The notes beneath the pieces are model-generated. The model was not told the origin of the DNA and did not search any database. It saw nothing but the letters and a program-made list of their open reading frames with translations. DNA of 23,254 nt, taken from contig JALUVB010000280.1 in NCBI GenBank assembly GCA_027021085.1, positions 1-23,254 of the forward strand. Reading direction: 5' to 3'. The DNA comes from a bacterium (GTDB lineage: Bacteria; CAIJMQ01; JAADFP01). The first letter of the stretch is position 1, and every line of letters begins with the position of its first letter. Shown one piece after another: positions 6,156 through 13,936 of the stretch. The position numbers and the translations under genes were made by a program.

Positions 6156-7066
6156 GAGAGAGATTTTTTCAATATTTCCCTGATTTTGCAGGCTAATGCT
6201 AATGAATCCAGGGCTTCTTCCCCTCTGACCAGGGGTTGGGTATTATTTTTTATTGCCTTGATGAAATCCAGCAGTTCTTCCCTTAAAGGATCTGGGTTCC
6301 GGAAGGTTTTGGTGTACTTAACTATCTTTTCCTTCTCTTTTCGGTAGATTTTCATTTCTCCCTCCGGGAAACTGAGAGAGAAGTACCCCCCCTGCTCAAA
6401 AACTCTGAGCTTTCTGATTCTTTCTTCTGATACCCGGGAAGCCGTAATATTTGCCACGCATCCGGAGGAAAAAGTAATCCGTACGTTTGCAATGTCTTCG
6501 TGAGAAGATATCACGCATGCACCCAGTGCCTCGATTTTTTTTACGGGCTCCCGGAGAAGGGAAACTATTAAATCCAGGTCATGTATCATCAAGTCCATTA
6601 TTACGCCTGTATCTGTACCCCGGTAAGGAAAAGGGCCCAATCTGTGTACTTCTATAAAGCGGGGAGAAGAGATCTTTTTCTTTAGAAACTGGATACCTGG
6701 GTGGAATCGTTCAATCATACCTATTGCTATAATGGCCTTTTTATCTCTGGATAATTCTACGAGTCTTTTTGCCTGCCATAAGCGTAAGGTAAAAGGTTTT
6801 TCTATAAGTATGGGGAGGGAAGCGGAGAGGAAAAATCTGGATATGTCATAATGAGAAGAAGCGGGGGTAGCAACGATAACTCCCTGGGATGCCTGCCTTA
6901 GTTCCTTTAATGATTTAAGCACCGGTGCTTCCACATCTTTTCCCAGCCCTTCGGCTCTCTCAGGAGATATATCCACTATGCCGCTTATTTTTACTCCTAA
7001 TTCTTTTAATTTGCGGGCATGCTTCCTGCCCTGTGCACCTGCTCCTACGATTCCTATTTGCAACAT
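6152..7066 (-). CDS. Gfo/Idh/MocA-family NAD(P)-dependent sugar oxidoreductase
   Basis: A 304-residue dehydrogenase of the glucose-fructose oxidoreductase family. The N-terminal Rossmann fold has GAGAQG (8-13) and VDISPERAEG, which sets cofactor binding. The catalytic EKP triad is at 89-91. The C-terminal half has the MIHDLDL motif (160-166), whose His162/Asp163 are the usual substrate and proton-relay positions. Such enzymes oxidise or reduce a hydroxyl of a sugar or nucleotide sugar. One family member, GnnA, oxidises UDP-GlcNAc for lipid A with diamino sugars, and the lipid A genes lie just upstream on the same strand. However, a 206-base repeat-containing gap separates them and no GnnB aminotransferase is visible, so the substrate stays open. 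The ATGA overlap with the next gene ties it to the PqqD cassette. Confidence 0.88.
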   Translation of the reverse strand: MLQIGIVGAGAQGRKHARKLKELGVKISGIVDISPERAEGLGKDVEAPVLKSLKELRQASQGVIVATPASSHYDISRFFLSASLPILIEKPFTLRLWQAKRLVELSRDKKAIIAIGMIERFHPGIQFLKKKISSPRFIEVHRLGPFPYRGTDTGVIMDLMIHDLDLIVSLLREPVKKIEALGACVISSHEDIANVRITFSSGCVANITASRVSEERIRKLRVFEQGGYFSLSFPEGEMKIYRKEKEKIVKYTKTFRNPDPLREELLDFIKAIKNNTQPLVRGEEALDSLALACKIREILKKSLS

Positions 7067-7145
7067 TTACCCTAACCTCTGGCCGCTAAAATTTTACTAA
7101 TTTTACACCATGTGCGACTTTTAACGTTAACTGTCCATAAAATGC

Positions 7146-7185
7146 CCTGCCCGCTTCTAACCCCGATTTATATCGGAGGGGCAGG
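7146..7185. repeat. Nested inverted repeat between the lipid A operon and the Gfo/Idh gene
   Basis: The outer stem is CCTGCCC (7146-7152) with GGGCAGG (7179-7185); the inner stem is CCGAT (7163-7167) with ATCGG (7172-7176) around TTAT. The inner hairpin recurs at 20423-20438. On the - strand it lies downstream of lpxI and is followed by only a short run (GCATTTTATGG), so it might end lpxI transcripts weakly. I call it a dispersed repeat first. Confidence 0.7.
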
Positions 7186-7198
7186 AATCTATTCTCCC

Positions 7199-7212
7199 TA
7201 ACTACTCGCTAC
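7199..7212 (-). repeat. Two-unit remnant of heptamer family A
   Basis: Read on the - strand this is GTAGCGA then GTAGTTA, two units of the family-A heptamer. With the inverted repeat at 7146-7185 it shows that this 206-base gap holds decayed pieces of the same repeat types as the window ends. A perfect palindrome TTAACGTTAA also lies at 7121-7130. I see no gene in the gap. Confidence 0.5.
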
Positions 7213-7272
7213 TAAATTCATCATTAAGGTACCTTCACTCATTCAAATTCAAAAGAAAAGTCGTACATAGGG

Positions 7273-8067
7273 TTAACTTTCCCTTATCCATCCGCTTATG
7301 CTTATGTCCAGCGAATTTGCCATCTCCAGAAATTTTTCTTTCTCCATGATTATAGTTTTTCCTGCCCCTATTGCCATGGCTTTTATGCCTGCCTTATGCA
7401 TTACCTGCAGCGTTCTTATTCCTACGGCAGGAGGGTCCCAGCGGAGGTCTTCAACGGGACGGGGTACTTTGGCTATCCCGCCTTTTTTTCCCCACTTTCC
7501 TCCTCTAAGTATGGTCTCGTCTGTGCCCTCTACGGCTTCTACTGCTGTAACCGTACCATTCCTGGCTACCACTGTATGCCCTATTCCCAGGGAAGAGAGT
7601 ATTTTACCAGCTTCCCAGGCTATACGCAGGTCTTTTTCTTCTTCTTCATCAGGCTTTCTCCGGGTAAGTATTCCCTTTTCTGCCAGCCATGAAGCCAGGA
7701 ATTTCCCGGGGTCGGGAAAGAGAAATCCTTCCCGGAGCAGTAATTTCTCCAAACCATTGAGAATAGTCTTATCATGGAAATTCTTCAGGGAGGCGAAAAT
7801 ATTCTGGGCTAATTTGTCCCATGCGTTGTAACCCATTATTTCCCGCTTGTCTATTTTGCCAGAGAAAAATAAATTTTTTACTTTTTCTTTCTTCAGAAGG
7901 CTGATAAGTTTTGCGAGTTCTCCCAGTTTAACCCAGTAATGGGGAGAGAATGGGGGAGGGGATTCAACAATACCTACGGTCACAAGGCATTCTCCTTTTT
8001 CCTCGATTTTATCTTTGAGGTAATGAGAAATAACTCCTTTTCCTGCTATAAGTGCCCACTTGCTCAT
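7273..8067 (-). CDS. UDP-2,3-diacylglucosamine pyrophosphatase LpxI
   Basis: Cleaves UDP-2,3-diacylglucosamine to lipid X and UMP, the fourth step of lipid A synthesis, at the inner face of the inner membrane. This is the LpxI (DUF1009) family, unrelated to LpxH. The 264 residues match family length. Seen: N-terminal WALIAGKG, SGKIDKREIM (69-78), TVTAVEAVEGTDETILRGG (172-190) and the C-terminal WDPPAVGIRTLQVM (210-223), whose Asp211 corresponds to the conserved metal/catalytic Asp region. The start ATG overlaps the lpxA stop as ATGA. It is the last gene of the envelope operon. LpxB, which often follows, is absent here. Confidence 0.93.
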   Translation of the reverse strand: MSKWALIAGKGVISHYLKDKIEEKGECLVTVGIVESPPPFSPHYWVKLGELAKLISLLKKEKVKNLFFSGKIDKREIMGYNAWDKLAQNIFASLKNFHDKTILNGLEKLLLREGFLFPDPGKFLASWLAEKGILTRRKPDEEEEKDLRIAWEAGKILSSLGIGHTVVARNGTVTAVEAVEGTDETILRGGKWGKKGGIAKVPRPVEDLRWDPPAVGIRTLQVMHKAGIKAMAIGAGKTIIMEKEKFLEMANSLDISISGWIRES

Positions 8068-8840
8068 CGGTGGAAACCTCTCTTAGAAGTTCTAATGAAT
8101 CCTATTAATTCCTGTATTTCTTTAATGTCACCTTCTTCCTTCTCCAGTAATTGCAGTGATTCTTTGAGAGCCTGAGAAGAACGAAATATTATCCGGTAGG
8201 CCTTCTTGAGAGCTTTTATTGTCTCTTTACTAAAGCCTTTGCGTTTTAACCCTATGCTGTTTAGCCCGTATATTTTCAGCGGATGTCCGTCTGCCTTGAG
8301 GTAAGGACATACATCCATGGAAACCTTGGAGCAGGCCCCAATGATAGCCAGCTTGCCAATTCTGCAAAATTGATGTATTCCCACTAACCCTCCGATGACC
8401 GCGTGGTCCATTATTTCCACGTGTCCGGCCAGGGATGCACAGTTAGCCATTACCACGTAATTACCTACCACGCAGTTGTGAGCTATGTGTGAGTAAGCCA
8501 TTAAATAGTTATGGCTACCTACGCGGGTTACTTTTTCCTTTCCGGAAGCGCGGTGGATGGTGGAGAATTCCCGGATGATATTCTCATCCCCGATTTCCAC
8601 GAATGTTTTCTCTTCCTGATAAAAAAGGTCTTGAGGGGGTGTGCCTATGACCACAAAGGGAAAAATTTTGTTGTTCTTCCCTATACGTGTCCATTTTTCT
8701 ATATGTGTATGGTGCTGGATTACTGTGCCTTCCCCAATGAACACCTCTTCTCCTATATTAACGTATGCTCCTATTTCTGCCCCTTCCGCGATGATTGCGG
8801 AGGGGTGAATGGTAGCTGTGGGGTGAATGATTTTAGCCAT
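8064..8840 (-). CDS. Acyl-ACP:UDP-N-acetylglucosamine O-acyltransferase LpxA
   Basis: Moves a 3-hydroxyacyl chain from acyl carrier protein to the 3-position of UDP-GlcNAc, the first lipid A step. At 258 residues it is the usual length for this left-handed parallel beta-helix trimer. Hexapeptide repeats run from about 3 to 180 ([19 protein letters not shown] onwards). The catalytic His121 sits in HIAHNCVVG, matching His125 of the E. coli enzyme, and GIHQFCRIG and [11 protein letters not shown] are family hallmarks. The C-terminal helical part (about 190-258) is present. It overlaps lpxC/fabZ by 8 bases and lpxI by 4, so the three are translationally coupled. The acyl chain length cannot be read safely by eye. 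Confidence 0.95.
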   Translation of the reverse strand: MAKIIHPTATIHPSAIIAEGAEIGAYVNIGEEVFIGEGTVIQHHTHIEKWTRIGKNNKIFPFVVIGTPPQDLFYQEEKTFVEIGDENIIREFSTIHRASGKEKVTRVGSHNYLMAYSHIAHNCVVGNYVVMANCASLAGHVEIMDHAVIGGLVGIHQFCRIGKLAIIGACSKVSMDVCPYLKADGHPLKIYGLNSIGLKRKGFSKETIKALKKAYRIIFRSSQALKESLQLLEKEEGDIKEIQELIGFIRTSKRGFHR

Positions 8841-10119
8841 ACTGTTTTTCTGCCAGGGAGAAGAGGAATTCCCCTTCTACTACGAGGTTCCCCTTTACAG
8901 AGGCCTGAGCCCTGACTTTTCCGTGGCGAGGCTTTAGTTTTGTGATTTCTGCTTCGATAAGCAATTGGTCGCCTGGTTTTACTATTTTACGAAATTTTGC
9001 CTTCTCAATGCCGGCAAAGTAGGCTATTTTCCCCTTGTTTTCTGTACGGGAAAGCAATAAAACCCCGGCTACCTGGGCCATTGCCTCCAGCATGATTACT
9101 CCGGGCATGATGGGATAACCAGGAAAGTGCCCCTGAAAAAAGGCTTCGTTAAAAGAAAGATTTTTAATCCCTACCACACGTTTCTCCCCTTTGACGATGA
9201 TTCTGTCCACAAAGAGAAAAGGATAGCGATGGGGAAGTATCTCCATAATTTCTTCCACGCTCATCTCTTTTTCCATGTTTTCCCCCTTCTTTATCTGTTG
9301 AGCCATTTTTATGTTTAGAGAATGGCCTGTTTTTACCGCCTTTACAAAAACGTTCCTGAGTGTTTTGCCGGAAAGGAACAAATCCCCCCATAGATCCAGG
9401 ATTTTATGCCTGAGAAATTCGTCCGGGAATCTCAAAGAAGGGGAGATTACTTGCTCTTTGTCAAGGAGTATGGTATTCCCCAGATCCCCTCCTTTGTAAA
9501 AGCCTTTTTCAATAAGGGGCTGTAGCTTTTCCTGGAATCCGAAGGTGCGGGCAGGGGCAATTTCCCGGCGAAATGTCTCCCTATCCAGGGAGAATTCGCC
9601 GTAAAGGTTGGAGAGTAAAGGATGCGGGAAGTCCAGCAGGTAACCTATCTTATTTAAAGGAGAAGGAATTATAATAATATAGGAATCTTCTTCCTGGACA
9701 CACCAGGGATAGGAAGGAGCCCAGGATTCCTTGGTCCCCTTCAGCTCTTTTATTCCGGCTTCCTCAAGGACTTCCACAAAGGGCAGGGCACTGCCATCCA
9801 TTATGGGGGGCTCGTCGCTGTCTATTTCGATGGTGAGGCTGTCTATACCTATTCCTGCCAGTGCTGCCAGGAGGTGTTCTACCACCCTTATCTTTACCCC
9901 TTCTTTCTCCAGCACCGTGCTGGAGAATTCATGCCGGGCAAACTCGCAGGAAGCAGGAACCAGCGGCCTGCCCGGAATATCAATTCTCCTGAATACTACG
10001 CCCTGGCCCGGGGAAGAAGGAATAAATTTCAGGCCTACTGCTCTTCCGCTTAAAAGCCCCTTCCCTTTAATCTTAGCTTCTTTGAAAAGTGTGGTCTGTG
10101 AAAGGTTATTTTCCTTCAT
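8833..10119 (-). CDS. LpxC-FabZ fusion: lipid A deacetylase plus 3-hydroxyacyl-ACP dehydratase
   Basis: One 428-residue chain with two enzymes. Residues 1-280 are LpxC, the zinc deacetylase that commits UDP-3-acyl-GlcNAc to lipid A. VEHLLAAL carries Glu81 and zinc ligand His82, IMDGSALPF is at 106-114, and [13 protein letters not shown] carries His238 and Asp242, with His266 in TGHSLN. Residues 282-428 are FabZ, which dehydrates 3-hydroxyacyl-ACP. [13 protein letters not shown] leads into [12 protein letters not shown] with catalytic His331, and Glu345 lies in LEAMAQ. Both active sites look intact. Such fusions are known in Bacteroidetes and some other diderms. The fusion links enzymes that compete for the 3-hydroxyacyl pool. 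It overlaps skp by 14 bases and lpxA by 8. Confidence 0.96.
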   Translation of the reverse strand: MKENNLSQTTLFKEAKIKGKGLLSGRAVGLKFIPSSPGQGVVFRRIDIPGRPLVPASCEFARHEFSSTVLEKEGVKIRVVEHLLAALAGIGIDSLTIEIDSDEPPIMDGSALPFVEVLEEAGIKELKGTKESWAPSYPWCVQEEDSYIIIIPSPLNKIGYLLDFPHPLLSNLYGEFSLDRETFRREIAPARTFGFQEKLQPLIEKGFYKGGDLGNTILLDKEQVISPSLRFPDEFLRHKILDLWGDLFLSGKTLRNVFVKAVKTGHSLNIKMAQQIKKGENMEKEMSVEEIMEILPHRYPFLFVDRIIVKGEKRVVGIKNLSFNEAFFQGHFPGYPIMPGVIMLEAMAQVAGVLLLSRTENKGKIAYFAGIEKAKFRKIVKPGDQLLIEAEITKLKPRHGKVRAQASVKGNLVVEGEFLFSLAEKQYG

Positions 10120-10609
10120 TTACATACTTTACTATTTGCTCGGTAACATCCAACCCTTCATCTACGTAGAGTGCGCTCTTTTTATCCAGGATTATCTGGT
10201 AGCCTTTCTCCTTGGCGAATTTAGCAACCTTTGCTTCCAGGTCCTGGAGTATTTTGTCAACTTTTTCCTTTCTTTCCTGCATCATTGTCAGGTTAGAAGA
10301 TTTAATTTTTTCTTCCAGGGCCTGTTTCTTTTCTGCTAACTCCTTGCTTTTTTGTGCCTTTGCTTCCTTTGAAAGTGTCCCGGATCCCAGGACCTTTTCC
10401 AGGGAAGAAATATCATTCCTGATTTTACTTATTTCCTCCTGTAAACTATTAGCTTTTGCTTTCAAGTAGGCATCGGCTTTCTTTGTCTCAGAGTAAGATT
10501 GAAACACCTTAAATAGATCAGCACAGGCTATCTTTGTTGTACCTGCGTAAAGTGTCCCTGTTATTAACACCATGAAACCTACCAGTACCAACAATCCTAA
10601 CTTTTTCAT
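10106..10609 (-). CDS. Skp/OmpH-family periplasmic chaperone
   Basis: A 167-residue secreted protein expected to hold unfolded outer-membrane proteins on their way to BamA. Residues 1-22 are a signal peptide (basic MKK, hydrophobic core, cleavage near LYA-G). The mature part starts with a strand ([14 protein letters not shown]), continues as long charged helices that would form the coiled-coil tentacles (about 45-130), and ends in a strand pair around [21 protein letters not shown], all typical of Skp. AGAGGTG lies about 6 bases before the ATG. It sits 25 bases after bamA, the classic order, and overlaps lpxC/fabZ by 14 bases. LpxD, often next in this operon, is not here. Confidence 0.92.
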   Translation of the reverse strand: MKKLGLLVLVGFMVLITGTLYAGTTKIACADLFKVFQSYSETKKADAYLKAKANSLQEEISKIRNDISSLEKVLGSGTLSKEAKAQKSKELAEKKQALEEKIKSSNLTMMQERKEKVDKILQDLEAKVAKFAKEKGYQIILDKKSALYVDEGLDVTEQIVKYVNEGK

Positions 10610-10634
10610 TTTTCACCTCTTTCTCTGAAGGTTA

Positions 10635-12890
10635 CTAAAAAACATACCCAAAGGAGAAGTTTAACCTTCCTCCTTTTTTGCCTAAAGGTATGCCGTAATC
10701 CACTGACACAGGACCTATGGGAGTCTGGAGCCTTATCCCCGCTCCTACACTCTCTTTGAGGTCGCCAAAGTTTATATCTCCGGGCTCTCTCCATACATCG
10801 CCAGCATCAAAAAATAATACACCTTTTAATACTTTCTCTACCAAGGGGTACTTGTATTCCAGGTTGAAGAGGAAATATGCTTTCCCACCGATGGGATTGC
10901 CCTCTTTGTCTTCCGGGCCTATCCCCCGGTAAGGATAGCCACGTACACTTCCCAGTCCTCCCAGGAAGAACCTTTCAAATATAGGCACTTCGTCGGAAGA
11001 GCCGTAGTTATTAACGTATCCTCCCTCTACATGGGTACTCCAGACGAATCTTTCTTTCCAGGGGAAGTAGCGGAGAAAACTACCCCGCAGTTTGTAGAAA
11101 TCCCGGTTTCCTCCCAGTGGCCCACCGGCTATTTCCAGGCTTCCCGAAGTAATAATGCCCCGGGAGGGATCAAATACGTTGTCCCGCGTATCCAGGGTGA
11201 TCCCGGCCATTATGCTGGAAGTATCATTCGTGCCTTCTTCCTTCTTAATTTCTTCTCCTACGTCCGAGGCCAGGTTGGATATATTAACCGTTTGGTATCT
11301 GTACCTTGCATAGAGGGAAAGGTCTTCTGAAAGTTTTTTCCCTGCTCTTATGGCTATACCCTTCCTTCTTTCGTCGTATTTATCCCACTGCCTGAGAGTA
11401 TTAAACAGGTCGAATCCCAGGGATATGGGCCTATCCCGGAAATATGGCTCGGTGAAACTGAGGGAATAATCTTCTCTTACACTGCCTATGGTGGCAGAGA
11501 GTTTTATTTTTTGCCCGCCTCCTGTAAATGAGGGAGGATTGGTTATATCAAAGTTATTCTGTTTTAGCTCTACGTATCCTATTGCCTGTTCAATGGATGA
11601 GTAACCCAGGCCAAAGGTGAGCATACCTGTTTTTTTCTCTTCTACTTCGAAAATTAAATCACGGTAGTTTGGGATACTGGTAGGCCTGGTGGTTACCTTT
11701 ACTTCTTTAAAGTATCCCAGGTTGAATATCTTCTCCCTGCTTCTTCTTACCTTGTCACCCTGAAACGGTTCACCGGGTTTAATGGTAATCTCACGCCTGA
11801 TTACCTTGTCTTTAGTGCGTGTATTCCCTTTTATTTCAATCAAACGGACATATATTTTGGGGCCTTCTTCTATCTCGTAGTGGATATTTACCTGTTTTGT
11901 AGCATTGTTAATGTCCGGTACAGCCCAGACCCTGGTGGTTATGTAGCCGGAATTGGCATAAAGGTTCTCTATCTTTTGGGCTTCCCATTCCAGGATGAGG
12001 GGGTTATAAGGTGAGCCTGCTTTCATGCTGAGCACGGAGAGGAGTTTTTTGGAGGAAAAAAGTTTATTGCCTGAGAAATCTATTGCTTTGACCTGGTACC
12101 TATCTCCTTCCTTTATTTTTATGGAAAGGGTGAGAAATCTTCCTGTGGGGTCGTAAGATACCTCTTTTTTCTCAATTTTTGCATTGATAAATCCCTTGCT
12201 TTTGTAGAGGTTTATTATTCGGCCGAGGTCTTCTTCCAGCACCTCTTTCCCAAAGGTTCCTCTCCAGAAAAAACTGGCTTTCTTGGTTTTCATTACCTTG
12301 AGAATCTGGGGAGTGGGAATGTGCTTGTTTCCGCTAATTTTAATTTCTTTTACTTTTATTCTTGGCCCCTCATTGATATTAATTACCACTTCCACTTTTC
12401 CCTTGTTTTCCTGGTAACTTGGAGTAACCTTAACTTTGTAGAATCCTTTCTTCTCGTAGAGTGCAACTATCCTCTCTATATCCTTCTTCAAAGCTGTATC
12501 TACGAAAATATCTCCCTCAGAAAGAGCCATGGCTTTTTTAATCTCGTCCTCGTTTAATGCCTGGTTACCGCTTATTTTAATACTGGATATGTAAGGTTTC
12601 TCTACTACCAAGAAGGTGACTTTTACTCCGTTGCGAAAATCACTAACATCTACCGAGACATCGGAAAAATAGCCCAGCGAATATATTCTCTTTATATCTT
12701 TCTTCAGGATTTCCCGGGAAAGTGGTTCCCCTACTTTTGTTCTTACCCGGGAAAGGATAAAAGCAGAGGATACTCTACGGTTTCCTCTAACTTCCAGTTT
12801 CTTTACTACCTTCCCCTCCTGGGCAAGCAGTAGCAGAGAGAATGAGAAAATCAGCAATGCAAGGATGAGTATAGTAGGCTTTCTATGCAT
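10635..12890 (-). CDS. Outer-membrane protein assembly factor BamA (Omp85)
   Basis: Central subunit of the machine that folds beta-barrel proteins into the outer membrane. Of 751 residues, 1-23 form a signal peptide (LILALLIFSFSLLLLA). Five POTRA domains then fill roughly 29-420, visible as repeated KEIKISGNKHI/KAIDFSGNKLF-type starts, each with a GEP/GDIF strand and a YxxxGY helix. The rest is a 16-strand-type barrel. The conserved lid-loop motif VRGYPYRG is at 649-656, and the chain ends in Phe751, the aromatic C-terminal residue expected of such barrels. The start overlaps accD by 8 bases and has GGAGAGG just upstream. No BamB-E lipoproteins are seen nearby. Confidence 0.97.
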   Translation of the reverse strand: MHRKPTILILALLIFSFSLLLLAQEGKVVKKLEVRGNRRVSSAFILSRVRTKVGEPLSREILKKDIKRIYSLGYFSDVSVDVSDFRNGVKVTFLVVEKPYISSIKISGNQALNEDEIKKAMALSEGDIFVDTALKKDIERIVALYEKKGFYKVKVTPSYQENKGKVEVVININEGPRIKVKEIKISGNKHIPTPQILKVMKTKKASFFWRGTFGKEVLEEDLGRIINLYKSKGFINAKIEKKEVSYDPTGRFLTLSIKIKEGDRYQVKAIDFSGNKLFSSKKLLSVLSMKAGSPYNPLILEWEAQKIENLYANSGYITTRVWAVPDINNATKQVNIHYEIEEGPKIYVRLIEIKGNTRTKDKVIRREITIKPGEPFQGDKVRRSREKIFNLGYFKEVKVTTRPTSIPNYRDLIFEVEEKKTGMLTFGLGYSSIEQAIGYVELKQNNFDITNPPSFTGGGQKIKLSATIGSVREDYSLSFTEPYFRDRPISLGFDLFNTLRQWDKYDERRKGIAIRAGKKLSEDLSLYARYRYQTVNISNLASDVGEEIKKEEGTNDTSSIMAGITLDTRDNVFDPSRGIITSGSLEIAGGPLGGNRDFYKLRGSFLRYFPWKERFVWSTHVEGGYVNNYGSSDEVPIFERFFLGGLGSVRGYPYRGIGPEDKEGNPIGGKAYFLFNLEYKYPLVEKVLKGVLFFDAGDVWREPGDINFGDLKESVGAGIRLQTPIGPVSVDYGIPLGKKGGRLNFSFGYVF

Positions 12891-13731
12891 TTTTTCCTCT
12901 CCTATTTAAAAGGTCCAAAATTTTAATTAGCATATTTTTGAGGTCTTTTCGCTTCACCACTATATCAAGCAATCCGTGTTTATGTACAAATTCTGCCCTC
13001 TGGAAACCTTCCGGAAGTTTCTGCCCGATAGTTTTCTCAATCACTCGGGGGCCCGCGAATCCAATCAAGGCTTTTGGCTCAGCAATAATAATGTCTCCCA
13101 GATAGGCAAAGGAAGCACTCACCCCTCCTGTAGTGGGGTCAGTAAGCACTGTGATATAGGGGAGGCCTGCCTCGTGCAGTTTTCCCACTGCAGCCGAGGT
13201 CTTGGCCATTTGCATGAGAGAAAGTATGCCCTCCTGCATTCTGGCTCCTCCGGAGGCACACACCATTACTACGGGGAGGTTTTCTTTCATGGCCAGTTCC
13301 AGAGCACGCGTAATCTTTTCGCCCACAACTGACCCCATGCTGCCTCCTAAAAAGGAAAAATCCATGATTCCAATGACTACTCTGTGGGGTCCTATGTTGC
13401 CTGTGCCGGTTACTATGGCTTCCTGTAGCCCGGTTTTCTCCTGGGCTGCTTTTAATCTATCGGAATAATTTTTTAGGTCTACGAAATTAAGCGGGTCAGT
13501 AGGAAGAAGGTCTGTATCTATCTGCTGAAAGGAATCGGGCTCTACGAGTTGCTCCAGTCTTTCTTTCCAGGTAAGCCGGAAATGGTAATTGCATTTCGGA
13601 CATACTTTCAGCTTTGCCTGTAACTCTCTGGCATAAACTATCTCCTCGCAACTGGGACACTTGGTCCATACCCCATCCGGTATCCCTCTTTTTCTCCGTA
13701 AACGCGAAAGAGTATCTTTAAGTCTTGGCAT
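12883..13731 (-). CDS. Acetyl-CoA carboxylase carboxyltransferase beta subunit AccD
   Basis: Half of the carboxyltransferase that moves CO2 from biotin to acetyl-CoA to make malonyl-CoA. The 282 residues are a normal length. A four-Cys zinc ribbon lies at the N-terminus (Cys25, Cys28, Cys44, Cys47). The crotonase-like core has IGIMDFSFLGGSMGSVVGEKI, the SGGARM oxyanion motif (160-165), TDPTTGGVSAS and GFAGPRVIE (224-232). No accA, accB or accC is present. It is the first gene of the envelope operon. An in-frame TAG lies two codons before the ATG, so the gene cannot start earlier, and there is no Shine-Dalgarno sequence. A promoter sits immediately upstream, and the message may be leaderless. 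Confidence 0.96.
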   Translation of the reverse strand: MPRLKDTLSRLRRKRGIPDGVWTKCPSCEEIVYARELQAKLKVCPKCNYHFRLTWKERLEQLVEPDSFQQIDTDLLPTDPLNFVDLKNYSDRLKAAQEKTGLQEAIVTGTGNIGPHRVVIGIMDFSFLGGSMGSVVGEKITRALELAMKENLPVVMVCASGGARMQEGILSLMQMAKTSAAVGKLHEAGLPYITVLTDPTTGGVSASFAYLGDIIIAEPKALIGFAGPRVIEKTIGQKLPEGFQRAEFVHKHGLLDIVVKRKDLKNMLIKILDLLNRRGKNA

Positions 13732-13737
13732 AGGCTA

Positions 13738-13766
13738 AGTTTACCCGCTCAATTTCCAAAAGTCAA
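13738..13766 (-). promoter_or_regulatory. Sigma70-like promoter of the accD-bamA-lpx operon
   Basis: Read on the - strand: -35 TTGACT (13766-13761), a 17-base spacer, and -10 TAAACT (13743-13738). Seven bases on from the last -10 base the predicted start of transcription is 13731, which is the A of the accD ATG. With no Shine-Dalgarno upstream, this predicts leaderless translation. Matches are 5/6 and 4/6 to consensus; no experiment supports it. Confidence 0.5.
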
Positions 13767-13799
13767 ACCTGTGGATTTACCTCTATGGTACGCAAATTC

Positions 13800-13820
13800 T
13801 AAAAATACCCGGCTCCGGGG
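13800..13820 (-). terminator. Possible weak terminator after the ABC-2-type ATPase gene
   Basis: On the - strand, CCCGGAGCCGGG (13819-13808) forms a 4-bp GC stem with a 4-base loop, followed by TATTTTTA (13807-13800). The stem is short, so this is weak evidence. It would separate the TrkA/ABC transcript from the accD promoter. Confidence 0.25.
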
Positions 13821-13912
13821 AAAGCCAAAAAGCTTCTCTTGAGTGGCTTGTTGGGAGAGACAAATTCCCTTTGGAATCTGTGCCTAAAATTTTAAGATTT
13901 GCCATAGTTCCT

Positions 13913-13926
13913 CACTTACCACTTAC
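13913..13926 (-). repeat. Perfect two-unit heptamer tandem
   Basis: CACTTAC occurs twice in a row (GTAAGTG twice on the - strand), a period-7 duplication resembling families A and B. It lies in the 205-base gap 13732-13936, which otherwise holds only the accD promoter and the weak terminator. I see no gene there, notably no permease for the adjacent ABC ATPase. Confidence 0.5.
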
Positions 13927-13936
13927 TAATTCTATC

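Noticed and set aside
7070-7130. Promoter for the Gfo/Idh gene on the - strand
   Set aside because: Two TAAAAT boxes are present but no -35 stands at 16-18 bases; the only partner (TTAACG) needs a 19-base spacer, which is too weak to list.
7217-7269. Two tiny overlapping - strand ORFs (9 and 14 codons) right after lpxI
   Set aside because: The first starts 4 bases after the lpxI stop, but both are very short and the second runs into a family-A heptamer remnant. There is no ribosome site or leader-like pattern, so I do not call a precursor peptide.
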